Of a stretch of 64,000 nt of DNA, positions 1 to 11,379 are shown piece after piece; position 1 is the first letter of the stretch, and each line of letters starts with the position of its first letter. This DNA is from Turnera subulata (Eukaryota > Streptophyta > Magnoliopsida > Malpighiales > Passifloraceae). The translations under genes were made by a program, and so were the position numbers. The stretch is from NCBI GenBank assembly GCA_028386065.3, contig JAKUCV010001608.1, positions 42,060-106,059 on the forward strand, read 5' to 3'. The notes under the pieces were generated by a model, which worked only from the letters and a program-made list of their open reading frames with translations, searched no databases and was not told the origin of the DNA.

Positions 1-1721
1 GAGGACCTACCCCCTGATTTTCCACCATTCTGGGTATCATCTTTATCATTATCCCCAAGTATCTTCTTTCTTCCACTCTTTTGTAGCTTGACTGATCTTC
101 TTCGTATGAATAGATTCCACCACTGAGGTTTCTCGACTTTGGACACTACTTGGACGAGCCAAGGCGACCCTGACGGCCCAAGCCATCCGGGTACGGCAGT
201 TGAATTCCTGTGTGAGAGAAGGGGGATGTGCTTTCCCTGTGCCATTACCTCGAGATCCTCGCCCTACTAGACCATTGGTATCTCCTTTTACCCCTCAGCC
301 GGTTCCTCATCCTACTGACCCTTCCTCAGGTGATTCTGAGGATACCATCCAGGAGCGTACTCGCCCGGCTCGCCAATCTCGGATCAAGAAGAGATGATCT
401 TGATTGATGCATGTATGCCCTATTTCCTAGATGTATGTACTTTGATGGACTACTCTTTCTTTTGTATGCATGTGTGTGTGTCCTAGGTTCTAGACTTAAG
501 TACTTGGATGGGATTACTCTTTGTGAATGCATGTTTATTTCCCCTACTCTCGAAATGCAATCATGTATTCTATTTAAAAACTACCGAATCATATGCCGTG
601 AGTACTGGGATAGGTCAGGTATTGGGTTTGAAAGACTTCCACAAGGTCACACAAAGCACATACTCCTCTTTGTTGGGTTTATCACCAAAGGTCATTTTAA
701 GCACGGACTTCCATGAAAATGAGCGTGCCCCAAATCTCCCCAAGCACCATTTGGCCTTAACTTTTGCCAAGGCTGCCCTTCCGGGTTTTCAACCTAGCAG
801 GCGTGTCCTAATTTTTGCCTAGATCGCCCTTTCGGGTTTTCAATCTCGCGGACTAGTCCCCCTCTCTTTGTCCATTTTCTTTTACTTTCTCCTTCCGAGA
901 TGGATGGTGGTCAAAATTTACCCAAGTGATGACGAGTTCCAAGTCTTTTCATCTTATGGTGGCACTTTCCGGTGATGCCTCGATTTCGGTCCTTCTTTGA
1001 CTTGACAACATGACCAGGGAAAATCTAAGGACACTACTCTTGAGCATTGGGGGAGGTTTTCTCAATAGATGGAACCCAAACTTAAACCCTATCATCTTTT
1101 GCCAACCTAGCTTAGGAACCAAACTTTATTTGGACTGAGCTCTTTAATAGAGTTACCTACGTACCAGTAGAAAATAATGTTCAGTTTCTTTTTTCAAATC
1201 ACAAAGAAGTGCTTTTCTCGAGAAGTTTAAATGGCACATTGGTTGTGGATGCACATCCCCTTTTTCTTCTTTTTTCTCTTTTTTCTTTCTTTTTTTTCTC
1301 TTTTTTTTTCTCTTTTTTTTCGGGAAAATGACCTCACAAGCCAGGCTTATTAATTCAAAGCAAAGTATTTGATTTAAAACATATTTGATTTACTGGATCA
1401 GGTCTTCGTTGTTCATTATATGGTTCCCAAACTAAGTTGATAAATTATGATAAGATTTAAGACATCATCTTCATAAATGAGGGAATAAGAACATCCATTA
1501 CATGAGTACTAAGCAAAAGACACTAATTAAAGACAGACAACATTGACTCATCGAGGTAAAGTTAACATGGATAGACTTCAACCCTCTTTTATTTTGAGAA
1601 AATAAAATAAAAAAAAGAAAAGACAGACTCGACACTTTGAAACCCTAAGTCTTCTTATCCTCCCCATTAACTGTCCTAAGCATCCTCCCCCATCACCCAT
1701 TCGATCTTGTCCGGGTACACA
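1..1721. other. Unassigned repeat-like left flank
   Basis: No recognisable gene is visible here. A short plus-strand open frame at 200-397 is proline-rich and ends in a basic tail. It could be the end of a transposon protein, but it has no motif I can name. Around 770-860 the sequence carries a repeated 'gccctt-cgggttttcaa' style phrase that I associate with non-coding parts of plant LTR elements. The stretch ends at 1717-1721 (ACACA), the left target duplication of the copia element that follows. It is probably interior to an older LTR retrotransposon, but lineage and strand are not established. Confidence 0.35.
1257..1321. repeat. 65-nt pure pyrimidine tract
   Basis: An uninterrupted run of C and T, mostly T with scattered C. 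On the minus strand it is a purine tract. It is not next to a recognisable LTR end, so I do not call it a polypurine priming tract. Confidence 0.85.
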
Positions 1722-3266
1722 TGTAAGTAAATGGGTATGCAAAGAAAGAAACAATATGCGCAGCGAAAAAACCCGGAACTAATGGAGGATCCATGTGAAA
1801 CGGGGTAAACCGAATAACAAAAATTTCGTACCTGGTTTGGTTGAGTTCTTTCGCTCAACTGATGATACGAATCAGCAAGAACCGGACAAAAATCCGACTC
1901 CTCTATGGTATCCACACGAACCGTTGATGAATGCTAGCAACCTTCTCACGATCACTAACTCGAGCACTCTCGAACCGCACTGCTAGCTGCAGAATTTTCG
2001 AGAGCAAGAGAGCCTAGAGTGTTTTTCTTACAACTCTTATGAATGTGCTTGTGTGTTGAGCTCTCAAAATCTGCTCATCCTTCACACTCTTACATATATC
2101 ACATATATGTTTACATGTTAGCTAATATAGAAAATGGCCAACAAATCATACATACATCTTATCAAGCATAATTGTGCTTTCCATTATCTATACTTTACTC
2201 ACAATCATCAACATGATCATGTCTCCACTAACTCAATTACATATATCAACATATATATAAAACAACACATCCTTTCATGTTTTTGGGACAATAATTCAGG
2301 TAACTATTGAACCGAACCAATCCAAACGAACCGGTCCAACCATGGTCTAACCACTAGCTCAATAACCTGGTCGAACCACGGTCCAACCATGGTCTAACCA
2401 CTGGCTCGAACCAACAGTTCTAAGTGTGTGACCCTGTAGGCACTAATCACATTGGCAATAATTATAAACTCTCATTTATAATTATAAACAATAAGCGGTG
2501 TCTAACAACACATCATTGCTACCCAAGTGACCAGATCAGTACTGATTCATTATGCCTTGGAAAAATGTCATTATCCTTTCGTCACATTATCAAGACTAAA
2601 CACGAGACATGGAATGTGTCATTCTCGTATGTGTTTAATCTAAGTTTTCTTGATCCCTGAGTTAACTGTGTAAAACAGATACAAATGATATTCCCATATC
2701 ATTTGATCTGAGCATGGCCATGCATTTACAGTTCAACTCTATCAAGAGGCCCAACTGATAATATACCCGTTATGAGGGTTGGACGAATTCCATTTTGATC
2801 ATACAAAACCCACTACACATTATATCATGTAACCAATGACTACTCTAAAGTTCACTCATTTACGAATGACCAAGAGTAATATCAAAGTATATGACTCACA
2901 TGTTGGGAACCTTGATGATCTCAGGTCTAAGGATAATACATATAAGAACCACTAATGACAACATATACATAACAGTCCATGTAGTGTTCTTATGTCGGGT
3001 TAGTCCAGACCACAAGTTCTCTAACTTGTACCCGTATGTAGAATTCATATCTCATATAATTTTCAACATATGCTAGTCTTAATTTATTATTACAACCCAT
3101 CCACAATAATAATCGACTAGGGACAATTCATGAATATAAATATTCTTAGGTTATAAATATGTGCAAGCGTTTATCACTGATAAACATATTTATTGGAATA
3201 AAATCTTAATAAATATACATAACTATATAATCATCCAATGATTGGCTTTTGGGCATTGCACTAACA
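1722..3266 (-). repeat. C1 3' LTR
   Basis: 1,545 bp, homologous to 8587-10081. Near its left edge it has about 55 bp, just before the 'ttcgctcaact' stretch, that the other LTR lacks, which explains the length difference. It contains a roughly 48-bp tandem repeat near 2332-2410 built on GGTCCAACCATGGTCTAACCA. The small open frames inside it recur in the other LTR only because the LTRs are copies. Confidence 0.95.
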
Positions 3267-3283
3267 ATCTCCCACTTGCACTA
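3267..3283 (-). promoter_or_regulatory. C1 polypurine tract
   Basis: On the minus strand the sequence just before the 3' LTR is purine-rich (AAGTGGGAGAT, then TGTTAG). This is the usual position and form of the plus-strand priming tract in plant copia elements. Confidence 0.8.
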
Positions 3284-4984
3284 AAGCCAATCATCCATGT
3301 ATCTAATACCAAGGGATCTAGCACGACCATCATGCTTCTGCTGTGTAAGCGGCTTAGTTAAAGGATCTGCTACATTGTTCTGAGAAAGAACTTTGCACAG
3401 CCTCACATCGCCTCTGCCAATGATCTCTCTAATAAGATGGTAGCGTCGGAGTATATGTTTGAATCTTTGGTGGTATCTAGGTTCCTGAGCCTGTGCGGTT
3501 GTTCCATTATTCTCACAATAGAGCTCAATCGGACTGTCAATGCTCGGAACCACCCCAAGTTCAGTTACAAACTTCTTAATTCAAACAGCCTCTTTCGCTG
3601 CATCAGAGGCAGCTATATATTCAGCCACAGTAGTAGAATCGGCAACTGTTTCTTGCTTTGAACTCTTCCAGCAAACAGCACCACCTTCAAGACAAAACAC
3701 ATAACCTGACTGCAATCTAAAGTCATCCCTGTCAGTTTGGAAGCTAGCATCTGTGTAACCCTTTACAACAAGCTCATCAACGCTTCCGTATACAAGGAAT
3801 GCATCCTTAGTTCTTCTCAAGTACTTAAGGATGTTCTTAACCGCTGTCCAGTGACCTTCACTGGGATCAGATTGATATCTGCTTGTGACACTTAATGCAT
3901 ATGCGACATCTGGTCGAGTAGATAGCATGGCATACATGATAGATCCTATTGCTGACGCATAAGGAATCTTACTCATTTGCTCTCTCTCCTTAGATGTACT
4001 AGGACATTGATTCTTTGAGAGAGTTATGCCATGTGACATGGGCAAGAAACCTTTCTTGAAATCTTGCATGCTAAACCTTTTAAGCACCTTGTCAATATAT
4101 GTACTTTGACTTTGGCCAAGAAACCTTTTGGATCTATCTCTATAGATCTTTATACCTAGCACGTAGGCAGCTTCTCCTAAGTCCTTCATTGAGAAATTCT
4201 TTCCTAACCAAGTCTTTACAGACTATAGTGTTGGAATATCATTCCCAATTAGCAGAATGTCGTCAGCATACAATAACAAGAAAACAATAGTGCTCCCACT
4301 AACCTTCTTGTAAACATATGGCTCATCTTCGTTCTTAATGAAACCAAACTGTTTGATTACTTCATCAAAACGAAGATTCCAACTCCTAGAAGCTTGCTTT
4401 AATCGATAAATGGATCTTTGCAATTTGCATACCTTATTAGCATTCTCTGGAGTGACAAAACCTTCAGGTTGTGTCATGTACACATCCTCTAAAAGATTTC
4501 CATTAAGGAAAGCGGTTTTGACATCCATCTGCCATATCTCATAATCACGGTATGCATCTATAGCCAATAGAATTCGGATGGATTTAACCATGGAAACTAG
4601 CGAAAAAATTTCATCATAGTCAATACCATGAACTTGTTTGAAACCTTTAGCAACCAATCGTCCTTTAAAGGTAATCACATTACCATCTATGTCGGTCTTC
4701 TTCTTATAGACCCACTTGCACCCAATGGGTTTTACCCCTTCAGGTGGATCAACCAAGGTCCATACCTTGTTTTCATACATGGATTCAATCTCTGAATTCA
4801 TGGCTTCTAGCCACTTCTTAGAGTCTGGACCCGTAATTACCTGCTGATAGGAAGTGGGGTCATCATCATCTATGAGCATCACATCTCTAGTATGAGTCAA
4901 AAGAAATCCATATCTCCCAAGCTCATACCGAGTCCTATCAGACCTACGTGGTCCATGTGTTACAGGTACAGGATTTTCACCCAC
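3281..4984 (-). pseudogene. C1 reverse transcriptase and RNase H, broken
   Basis: This is the C-terminal half of the copia polyprotein, which copies element RNA into DNA and degrades the RNA strand. The frame from 4984 to 4223 shows the copia RT landmarks: CKWVYKKK, the KGRLVAKGF block, DVKTAFLNG and the catalytic YADD (LLYADDILLIGND). The frame from 4189 to 3581 continues with MKDLGEAAYVLG, the ARPDVAYA-like region and RNase H (GYTDASF, then a serine-threonine-rich AEYIAAS block). The last part (3553-3281) holds the NVADPLTKPL tail. Frames are broken between 4223 and 4189 and again near 3560. The catalytic YADD survives, but the protein cannot be made whole. Confidence 0.92.
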
Positions 4985-4999
4985 AACATCTTGTGGTTC

Positions 5000-5925
5000 C
5001 TATCCTTGTTCCATCTCAGTATCTATAGCTTCTTGTTGTACTCGAACTTCTTCGAGTTCTATTTTTCTCCCACTAATCTCTCTAGAAATAAATTCTCTTT
5101 CTAGAAAAATAGCAGTATGAGCAACAAACACTTTTTGCTCTGTGGGATTATTGAAATAATATTCTTTAGTTTCTTTAGGATATCCAACAAAAAGGCACTT
5201 GTCAGATTTAGGGTCGAGTTTGTCTGATGCTTGACGTCTCACGTAAGCCTCACAACCCCAAATCTTCATAAAAGACAAAAATTGTGACGTTTCCCAGTCC
5301 ACATCTTATATGGTGTCTTTTCAACCGTTTTAGATGGAACACGGTTAAGTGTAAAGGCAGCAGTCGATAAAGCAAGTTGCCAAAATGAAGAAGGAAGGTA
5401 AGCTTGACTCATCATAGAATGAACCATGTCTAACAGAGTTCTACTTCTCCTTTCAGATACACCATTCCATTGAGGTGTACCTGGTGGAGTAAGTTGTGAT
5501 ACTATACCACACTCTTTTAGATGATCAAGAAATTCTCGGTCTAAGTATTCACCTCCTAGATCAAATCGAAGCATTTTAATACTCTTACCAAGTTGATTTT
5601 GTACTTCATTCATGAATTCTTCTAACTTTTCAAAGGATTCTGACTTGTCCTTCATAAGATACACATAGCCATGTCTACTATAATCATCAGTAAATGTAAT
5701 GAAGTACTGAGATCCACCTCTAGCCTATGTTGATATAGGCCCACATACATCAGAATGTATAAGGCCTAACAAGTCTGAAGCCCTTTCACCTTTACCGGCA
5801 AAAGGAGTCTTCGTCATTTTTCCCAACAAACATGACTCACATATCTCATATGATTCATAATCAAATGAGTCTAAAAGCCCATCCTTATGGAGTTTAGAAA
5901 TACGAGTCTCGCTTATATGGCCCAA
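5000..5925 (-). pseudogene. C1 integrase, broken
   Basis: The zinc-binding region (MGHISETRISKLH ... ESCLLGKM) and the start of the catalytic core (LIHSDVCGPI) lie at 5925-5725. The core continues at 5664-5266 with ECGIVSQLTPPGTPQWNGVSER, and its second half continues at 5302-5000. Integrase inserts the element cDNA into the chromosome. Breaks at about 5700 and 5280 separate the catalytic residues into different frames, so it is non-functional. Confidence 0.9.
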
Positions 5926-6174
5926 ACGACAATGCTAGAGATAGGTCGTATTAGAATCGTTTAATTTAACCTTCTTCGAATTAATGTTATAGATTGGGGT
6001 TTCTCGGTTCAGAACATACAAACCATTGCTTAAATATACACCACCATAATAAATATCATTCAAATAAATAGAACAACAGTTGTTCTTTATTATGAATGAA
6101 AAACCCTTCTTGTCCAGACAAGAAACAGAAATCTAATTCCTGCTTATAGTAGGTACATAATAGCAATCATCAAG
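5926..6174 (-). pseudogene. C1 link between protease and integrase, decayed
   Basis: Minus-strand sequence joining the protease domain to the integrase zinc region. It has several stops in all frames. Position, and copia-like fragments in mixed frames, make it the decayed GAG_pre-integrase stretch. Confidence 0.6.
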
Positions 6175-7248
6175 TTACAAAACCAAACCACTCGGTAAAG
6201 ATAGATAATAAGTCCCTACGGCTAATGCAGCAACTCTTGCTCCATTTCCAACACGCAGGTCTACTTCACCCTTTGTTAATCTTCTACTCTTTCTCAGATC
6301 CTGCACATTTACACAAATGTGAGAACCACATCCGGTATCTAATACCCATGATGCAGAGATAGAAATATTAGCTTCTATAACAAGAATACCTGAAGCGGAA
6401 GTCTTACTTCCCTTCTGTTTCTTCACCTCCTCAAGGTAAATACGGCAGTTATGCTTTCAATGGCCAGGTTTCTTACAATGGAAACATTGTCCTTTCTTTG
6501 CAACACCACCTTTTGGTTTCAGCACATGTGAAGAAGAAGATGCACATGAACCAAACTTTTTGGCACATTTCTTCTTCTTGCTAAACTTGGCTTTTCCCTT
6601 TCCTTTGCCATTTCCAACCATAAAAAAGTTGTTGGATTTGTTTGCCTTCATCTGTTGCTCAACTGTTCCCAATATGTTAAGCAACTCAGACAAGGATTTG
6701 TCAAGTTGATTCATATCGAAATGCATGACAAATTGGCTGTAACTATCCGGAAACGATTGCAGGACTAGATCAACAGCCAACTCTCTTTGCAAAGGAAAAC
6801 CCAGCCCCTCAAGGCTCTCAATGTAACCAATCATTTTGAGCACATGAGGTCTGACAGGTCATGACTCAGCCATCTTGCATTGGAATAATGCATTTGAGGT
6901 CTCATACCTCTCATGCCTGGCTTGCTCTTCAAAGAGCATTTTCAGGTGTTCGATCATATCGAAAGCACCCAAGTTCTCATGTTTCTTCTGAAGCTCAGAG
7001 TCCATAGTGACAACCATAAGGCATGCAACATCCAATGCTTCATCAACATGCTTCTTGTAAGCATCTCTTTCCGCCCTAGGAGCATTAGGTGCCGGTTCAT
7101 CAGGAACAGGCCCTTCAAGGACATACAATTTCTTTTCTTGCTTGAGGACTATCCTCAAATTGCGGTGCCACATAAGGAAATTATTCCCATTCAGTTTTTC
7201 CTTCTCAAGTACCGATCACAGTAACATAGTACTTGTGTTTTGTGCCAT
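6175..7248 (-). pseudogene. C1 Gag and protease, broken
   Basis: The likely start codon is at 7248-7246 (MAQNTST...), but a TGA stop lies ten codons later. The open part resumes with MWHRNLRIVLKQ and the UBN2-like Gag core. The zinc knuckle, CFHCKKPGHW, is at about 6500-6455. The protease motif WVLDTGCGSHIC, with its D-T-G, is at about 6340. Gag forms the particle that packages element RNA; protease cuts the polyprotein. At least three stops or frame changes break the reading between 7248 and 6175. I chose this start because it is the first ATG in frame with the Gag core. Confidence 0.88.
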
Positions 7249-7624
7249 GATAATTCTACAATGTTCAATTCACACAAATCATAGTCATGTATGCAATCAT
7301 TTAACAAGGAATTTTATTATATGATACTCCCACCATATAAATCAAGATGATAATGATAAGTGGGCCAAGATCCATATTTCACTACAAGATAAGTTAGCTT
7401 TGGCTAATCGCTTATATCATAGTTATTTAGGTAGACAACTCTTTGTCAATTACATCTCATGTAACTCTTAGATAGTTGAGTGAACAACACTTGTTCTTGT
7501 CTATCTCATAGACTTATCTCAACTCTTTGCCTCTAAGTCCCCAATCCTATTGAGATGACTTAGTTAAGTTCAACCCACAATAAGCAGTTTGGATATTACA
7601 ATTATCCAATCGCACCTTGCTATG

Positions 7625-7815
7625 ATAAACATTGGCACTTTACTTTGGCAAACCCACCAAGTGTTGATCTAAGCATAGATGAGTGCTTATCAATGGAAGG
7701 CAACACATGAGTAACTTAATATTTAGCATCTTGCTAGGATAAACATTGGCACTTTGCTTTGGCAAACCTTCCAAGTGTTGATCTAAGCATAGATGAGTGC
7801 TTGTCATCGAATTAT
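7625..7815. repeat. 114-bp-period direct duplication in C1 leader
   Basis: A segment of about 75-78 bp beginning ATAAACATTGGCACTTT occurs at 7625 and again at 7739. Both copies share the GTGTTGATCTAAGCATAGAT core with only a few differences. Confidence 0.9.
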
Positions 7816-7944
7816 TTCCATACATAACAATTATGCATGTGACTAACAAATTATATATCGCATATACAATAACTATGCATCATATGCAATATAAGCTGCT
7901 ACACAGAGGTAGCAGGAACTCCAAACTATTTGGAAGAATTTCAG

Positions 7945-8279
7945 AACATCGATGTTTACCCCTAGAACATCGATGTTTGAGAATTCTGGAACTTCAAGTA
8001 AGTTGGCAGAATCTCAGAACATCGATGTTTGGTCATGAACATCGATGTTTAGAGTTTCAGAATTCCAGAACATCGATGTTTAACCCTTAAGCATCTATGT
8101 TTAAAGTTTCTGGAACTCCAAACAATTGGCCGAATGTTCAGAACATCGATGTTTACATCTTAAACATCGATGTTTTGACCTTAAACATCGATGTTTGAAC
8201 TTAAACATCGATGTTCGAACCCCTCGGCGGATTATCGACCAAAGAAAACATCGATGTTTACATCTTAAACATCGATGTT
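7945..8279. repeat. Array of 12-bp palindrome AACATCGATGTT
   Basis: Eleven perfect copies start at 7945, 7966, 8018, 8038, 8069, 8142, 8163, 8184, 8204, 8247 and 8268. One degenerate copy starts at 8090. The motif equals its own reverse complement. Start-to-start distances are 21, 52, 20, 31, 21, 52, 21, 21, 20, 43 and 21 bp, close to whole turns of B-DNA. The first half is a duplicated unit of about 124 bp (7945-8068 against 8069-8192). Function is unknown; see findings. Confidence 0.95.
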
Positions 8280-8566
8280 TTGGTATCATAGACCATTCAA
8301 TCAACCTTGTCAAACTCATTCGACTTCCTATCGAAAACACACTTTGATTGATATCATATACCAATCAAGAACTTGCTGTCAAACACCTATGACGGATCCG
8401 ACTTCAACATATCACATATATGAGAATCATAATGATCTAGTTTAAACATACTATCAACATAAGCATAATAAACTATGATCAAGTTATGTTGCTTATACAA
8501 TCATGATCAAGCCACATCATCTATAGCATATCATACATATAAACAACTAATTCGGTTTAGTATTTC

Positions 8567-8586
8567 ACAAGAGGTTTTGCTACCAC
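8567..8586 (-). promoter_or_regulatory. C1 primer-binding site
   Basis: Directly inside the 5' LTR the minus strand reads GTGGTAGCAAAACCTC. It sits where the tRNA primer pairs and begins TGGTAGC, a variant of the usual initiator-Met site TGGTATC. Confidence 0.7.
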
Positions 8587-10081
8587 TGTAAGTAACCGGG
8601 TATGCAAACAAAGAAACAATATGCGCAGCGGAAAAACCCGGAACTAATGGAGATCTTTCACTCAACTAATGATACGAATCAGCAAGAACTGGACAGAAAT
8701 CCGACTCCTCTATTGTATCCACATGAACCGTTGATGACTGCTAGCAACCGTCTCACGATCACTAACTCGAGCACTATCGAACCGCAGTGCTAGTTGCAGA
8801 ATTTCCAAGAGCAAGAGAGCCTAGAGTGTTTTTCTCACAGCTCTTATGAATGTGTTTGTGTGTTGAGCTCTCAAAATCTGCTCATCCTTCACACTCTTAC
8901 ATATATCACATATATGTTTACATGTTAGCTAATATAGAAAATGGCCAACAAATCATACATACATCTTATGATGCATAATTGTGTTTTCCATTACCTATAA
9001 TTTAGTCATAATCATCAACAAGATCATGTCTCCACTAACTCAATTAAATATATCAACATATATATAAAACAACACATCCTTTCATGCTCTTGGGACAATA
9101 ATTCAGGTAACTATTGAACCGAACCAACCCAAACGACCCGGTCCAACCCAAATGACCCGGTCCAACCATGGTCTAACTACTAGCTCAACAACCAGGTCGA
9201 ACCATGGTCTAACCACTGGCTCGAATCAATAGGTCTAAGTGTGTGACCCTGTAGGCACTAATCACGTTAGCAATAATTATAAACTCACATTTATAATTAT
9301 AAACAATGAGCGGTGTCTAGCAACACATCATTGCTACCCAAGTGACCAGATCAGCACTGATTCATTATGCCTCGGAAAAATGTCATTATCCTTTCGTCAT
9401 ATTATCAAGATTAAACACGAGACATGGAATGTGTCATTCTCGTATATGTTTGATCTAAGTTTTCTTGATCCCTGAGTTAACTGTGTAAAACAGATGCAAA
9501 TGATATTCCCATATCATTTGATTTGAGCATGACCATGCATTTGCAGTTCAACTCTATCAAGAGGCCCAACTTATAATATACTCGTTATTAGGGTTGGACG
9601 ATTTCCATCTTGATCATACAAAACCACTACACATTATATCATGTACCCAATGACTACTCTAAAGTTCACTCATTTACGAATGACCAAGAGTAATATCAAA
9701 GTATATGACTCACATGTTGGGAACCTTGATGATCTCAGGTCTAAGGGTAATACATATAAGAACCACTAATGACAACATATACATAACAGTCCATATAGTT
9801 TTCTTATGTCGGGTCAGTCCAGATCACAAGTTCTCTAACTTGTACCTGTATGTAGAATTCATATCTCATATAATTCTCAACATACGCTAGTCTTAATTTA
9901 TTATTACTACCCATCCATAATAATAATCGATTAGGGACAATTCAAGAATATAAAATATTCTTAGGTTATAAATATGTGGAAGCGTTTATCACTGATAAAC
10001 ATATTTATTGGAATAAAACCTTAATAAATATACATGACTATATAATCATCCAATGATTGGCTTTTGGGCATTACACTAACA
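8587..10081 (-). repeat. C1 5' LTR
   Basis: 1,495 bp, homologous to 1722-3266, flanked on the right by target duplication ACACA (10082-10086). In the element sense it should hold the promoter. I did not identify a convincing TATA box. Confidence 0.95.
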
Positions 10082-11379
10082 ACACAAGCTTTCTTCATGG
10101 GACCATAGTGACAGTTTTCTTCGGGTCATCATGTTGGACTTCAACCATCATTGTCTCGTCTCCCACCCCTTGACTGTCTTCATCTTCCTGATTAGTCATC
10201 ATCCCATCATGCGATTTTGAGTATTCCTCGGATCTTGAGGCATCACGCCAATCATCCCTCTTGCTTTCCCTTAGCTCCTAGATGCATGCCTAGAGACTTT
10301 CCTTTGCCTTGATGCTTTCTCGAGTGAGTGCAGCATTCTGGAGCTGGATGCCCCTTATCACATCTTCAACGAGTGCATATTGTCCCATGGCATCCCGAAA
10401 CTGCTTCATGGCTACTTGGGCAAATGGTTGACCTAGTAAGACCCCACGGAGGATCGTTTCCTCTAACTTGCACATCAAAGTCCGGAATGTTTATTGCACC
10501 TCTTTCTCTTGTTGGAGACTCTGGTCTTCATAAATTGGAAAATCATCCCCCGTCAGCTCTCCTTTCGGGTTCATTCTTGTGTCGGTAGCGCCCTCCGACT
10601 GGTTAGCATGCTCATTCCTCATAGTTTCTCTTGACTGCCAATGGTGGAGAAGTGGGTCTTAGTGCCTTGCTCAGATGGGTTCAAAAAGAAGGCTAGCAAC
10701 AATTGGTTGGATGGGACATGGGCTGACTCTTGATTCGGCATACTATCTTTTCTAAAACTCAATGCAAAATGACATGTGTTATGCAATCCTAACTTCTCAA
10801 ATTCTTAGAGCAACTAGGCATCCACTTAAATTATCAAGATAAACCTCCTTTGAGTTTTGGTAGACCACCGCTTGGAAACATGGAATTTCTTCCCTCTTGA
10901 TAGCCATGGATGATTACTCTCCTTTCCTCCTTTCTCAAATCCCCATATACGCATGAATTCAAGTCCCAAAATAACAAGATATAACACATATATACAATAC
11001 AACAAATGCCACACTAATGCACGTACCATTTATTGATTCACAATGCATGAGATGCTCATGGTATGCAGCTGGTTGGGGGCCAAAAGGTTGCTGCTGGGGA
11101 ATAGGCTGACCTACTCACATGTGCTAATGGATATCGCGTGAGGTCCAAGGCCAATTAATCCCCATCATTGCTAAGCATCGAGAAACGGGTTCACTCAAGC
11201 CGCCATCGCTTAAGGAAAGTTTTGTGGTGGACTCAGATTCCCTCACCCTCTTATGGTAGAGGTTTCAAATCAATCATCATGAATGCAAAGCACTTTTGAT
11301 GACAAATAAAAAGGCACACAAGATTCAACAAATACACAAGGTCTCTTGAACCCACTACTTCCCTTGCAGAGTCGCCAAC
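10082..11379 (-). pseudogene. Degenerate LTR-element leader and Gag-like remnant
   Basis: The minus strand downstream of the LTR at 11380-12950 carries only short broken frames. One (10478-10290) is MMCKLEETILRGVLLG, and just beyond it lies an acidic, serine-rich stretch. Another (11029-10826) is basic. Next to the LTR (about 11361-11379) the minus strand reads GTTGGCGACTCTGC, which looks like a tRNA primer-binding site. I read this as the 5' interior of a Ty3/gypsy element, possibly Tat-like, but no diagnostic Gag motif remains. C1 inserted into it at 10081. Confidence 0.45.

Larger units (their letters stand above)
7249..8566 (-). other. C1 long 5' leader
   Basis: About 1.3 kb separates the primer-binding site from the Gag start and has no coding potential. 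It contains a tandem duplication (7625-7810) and the palindrome array described separately. This is a long untranslated leader for a copia element. Packaging and translation-control signals would normally lie here. Confidence 0.75.
1722..10081 (-). mobile_element. C1: complete, mutated Ty1/copia LTR retrotransposon
   Basis: This is an 8,360-bp minus-strand element with two long terminal repeats (1722-3266 and 8587-10081). Both LTRs have TG...CA ends (TGTTAG...TTACA in element sense). The flanks carry a perfect 5-bp target duplication, ACACA, at 1717-1721 and 10082-10086. The interior reads gag, protease, integrase, reverse transcriptase, RNase H, which is the Ty1/copia order. A primer-binding-like site lies inside the right LTR and a purine-rich tract inside the left one. 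Stops and frameshifts break every coding domain, so it cannot be autonomous. The two LTRs look roughly 95 percent identical in the parts compared by eye, so the insertion is moderately old. Confidence 0.95.

Noticed and set aside
1257..1321. Pyrimidine tract as a polypurine primer of a minus-strand element
   Set aside because: No LTR start follows on the minus strand.
2424..2660. 78-codon open frame, similar to 9239-9475
   Set aside because: The two frames match because they lie in the two LTRs of C1, not because they encode a conserved protein.
7945..8279. Regular short repeats resembling a CRISPR array
   Set aside because: Spacers are homologous duplications, the repeat is a 12-mer, and the setting is a plant retrotransposon leader.
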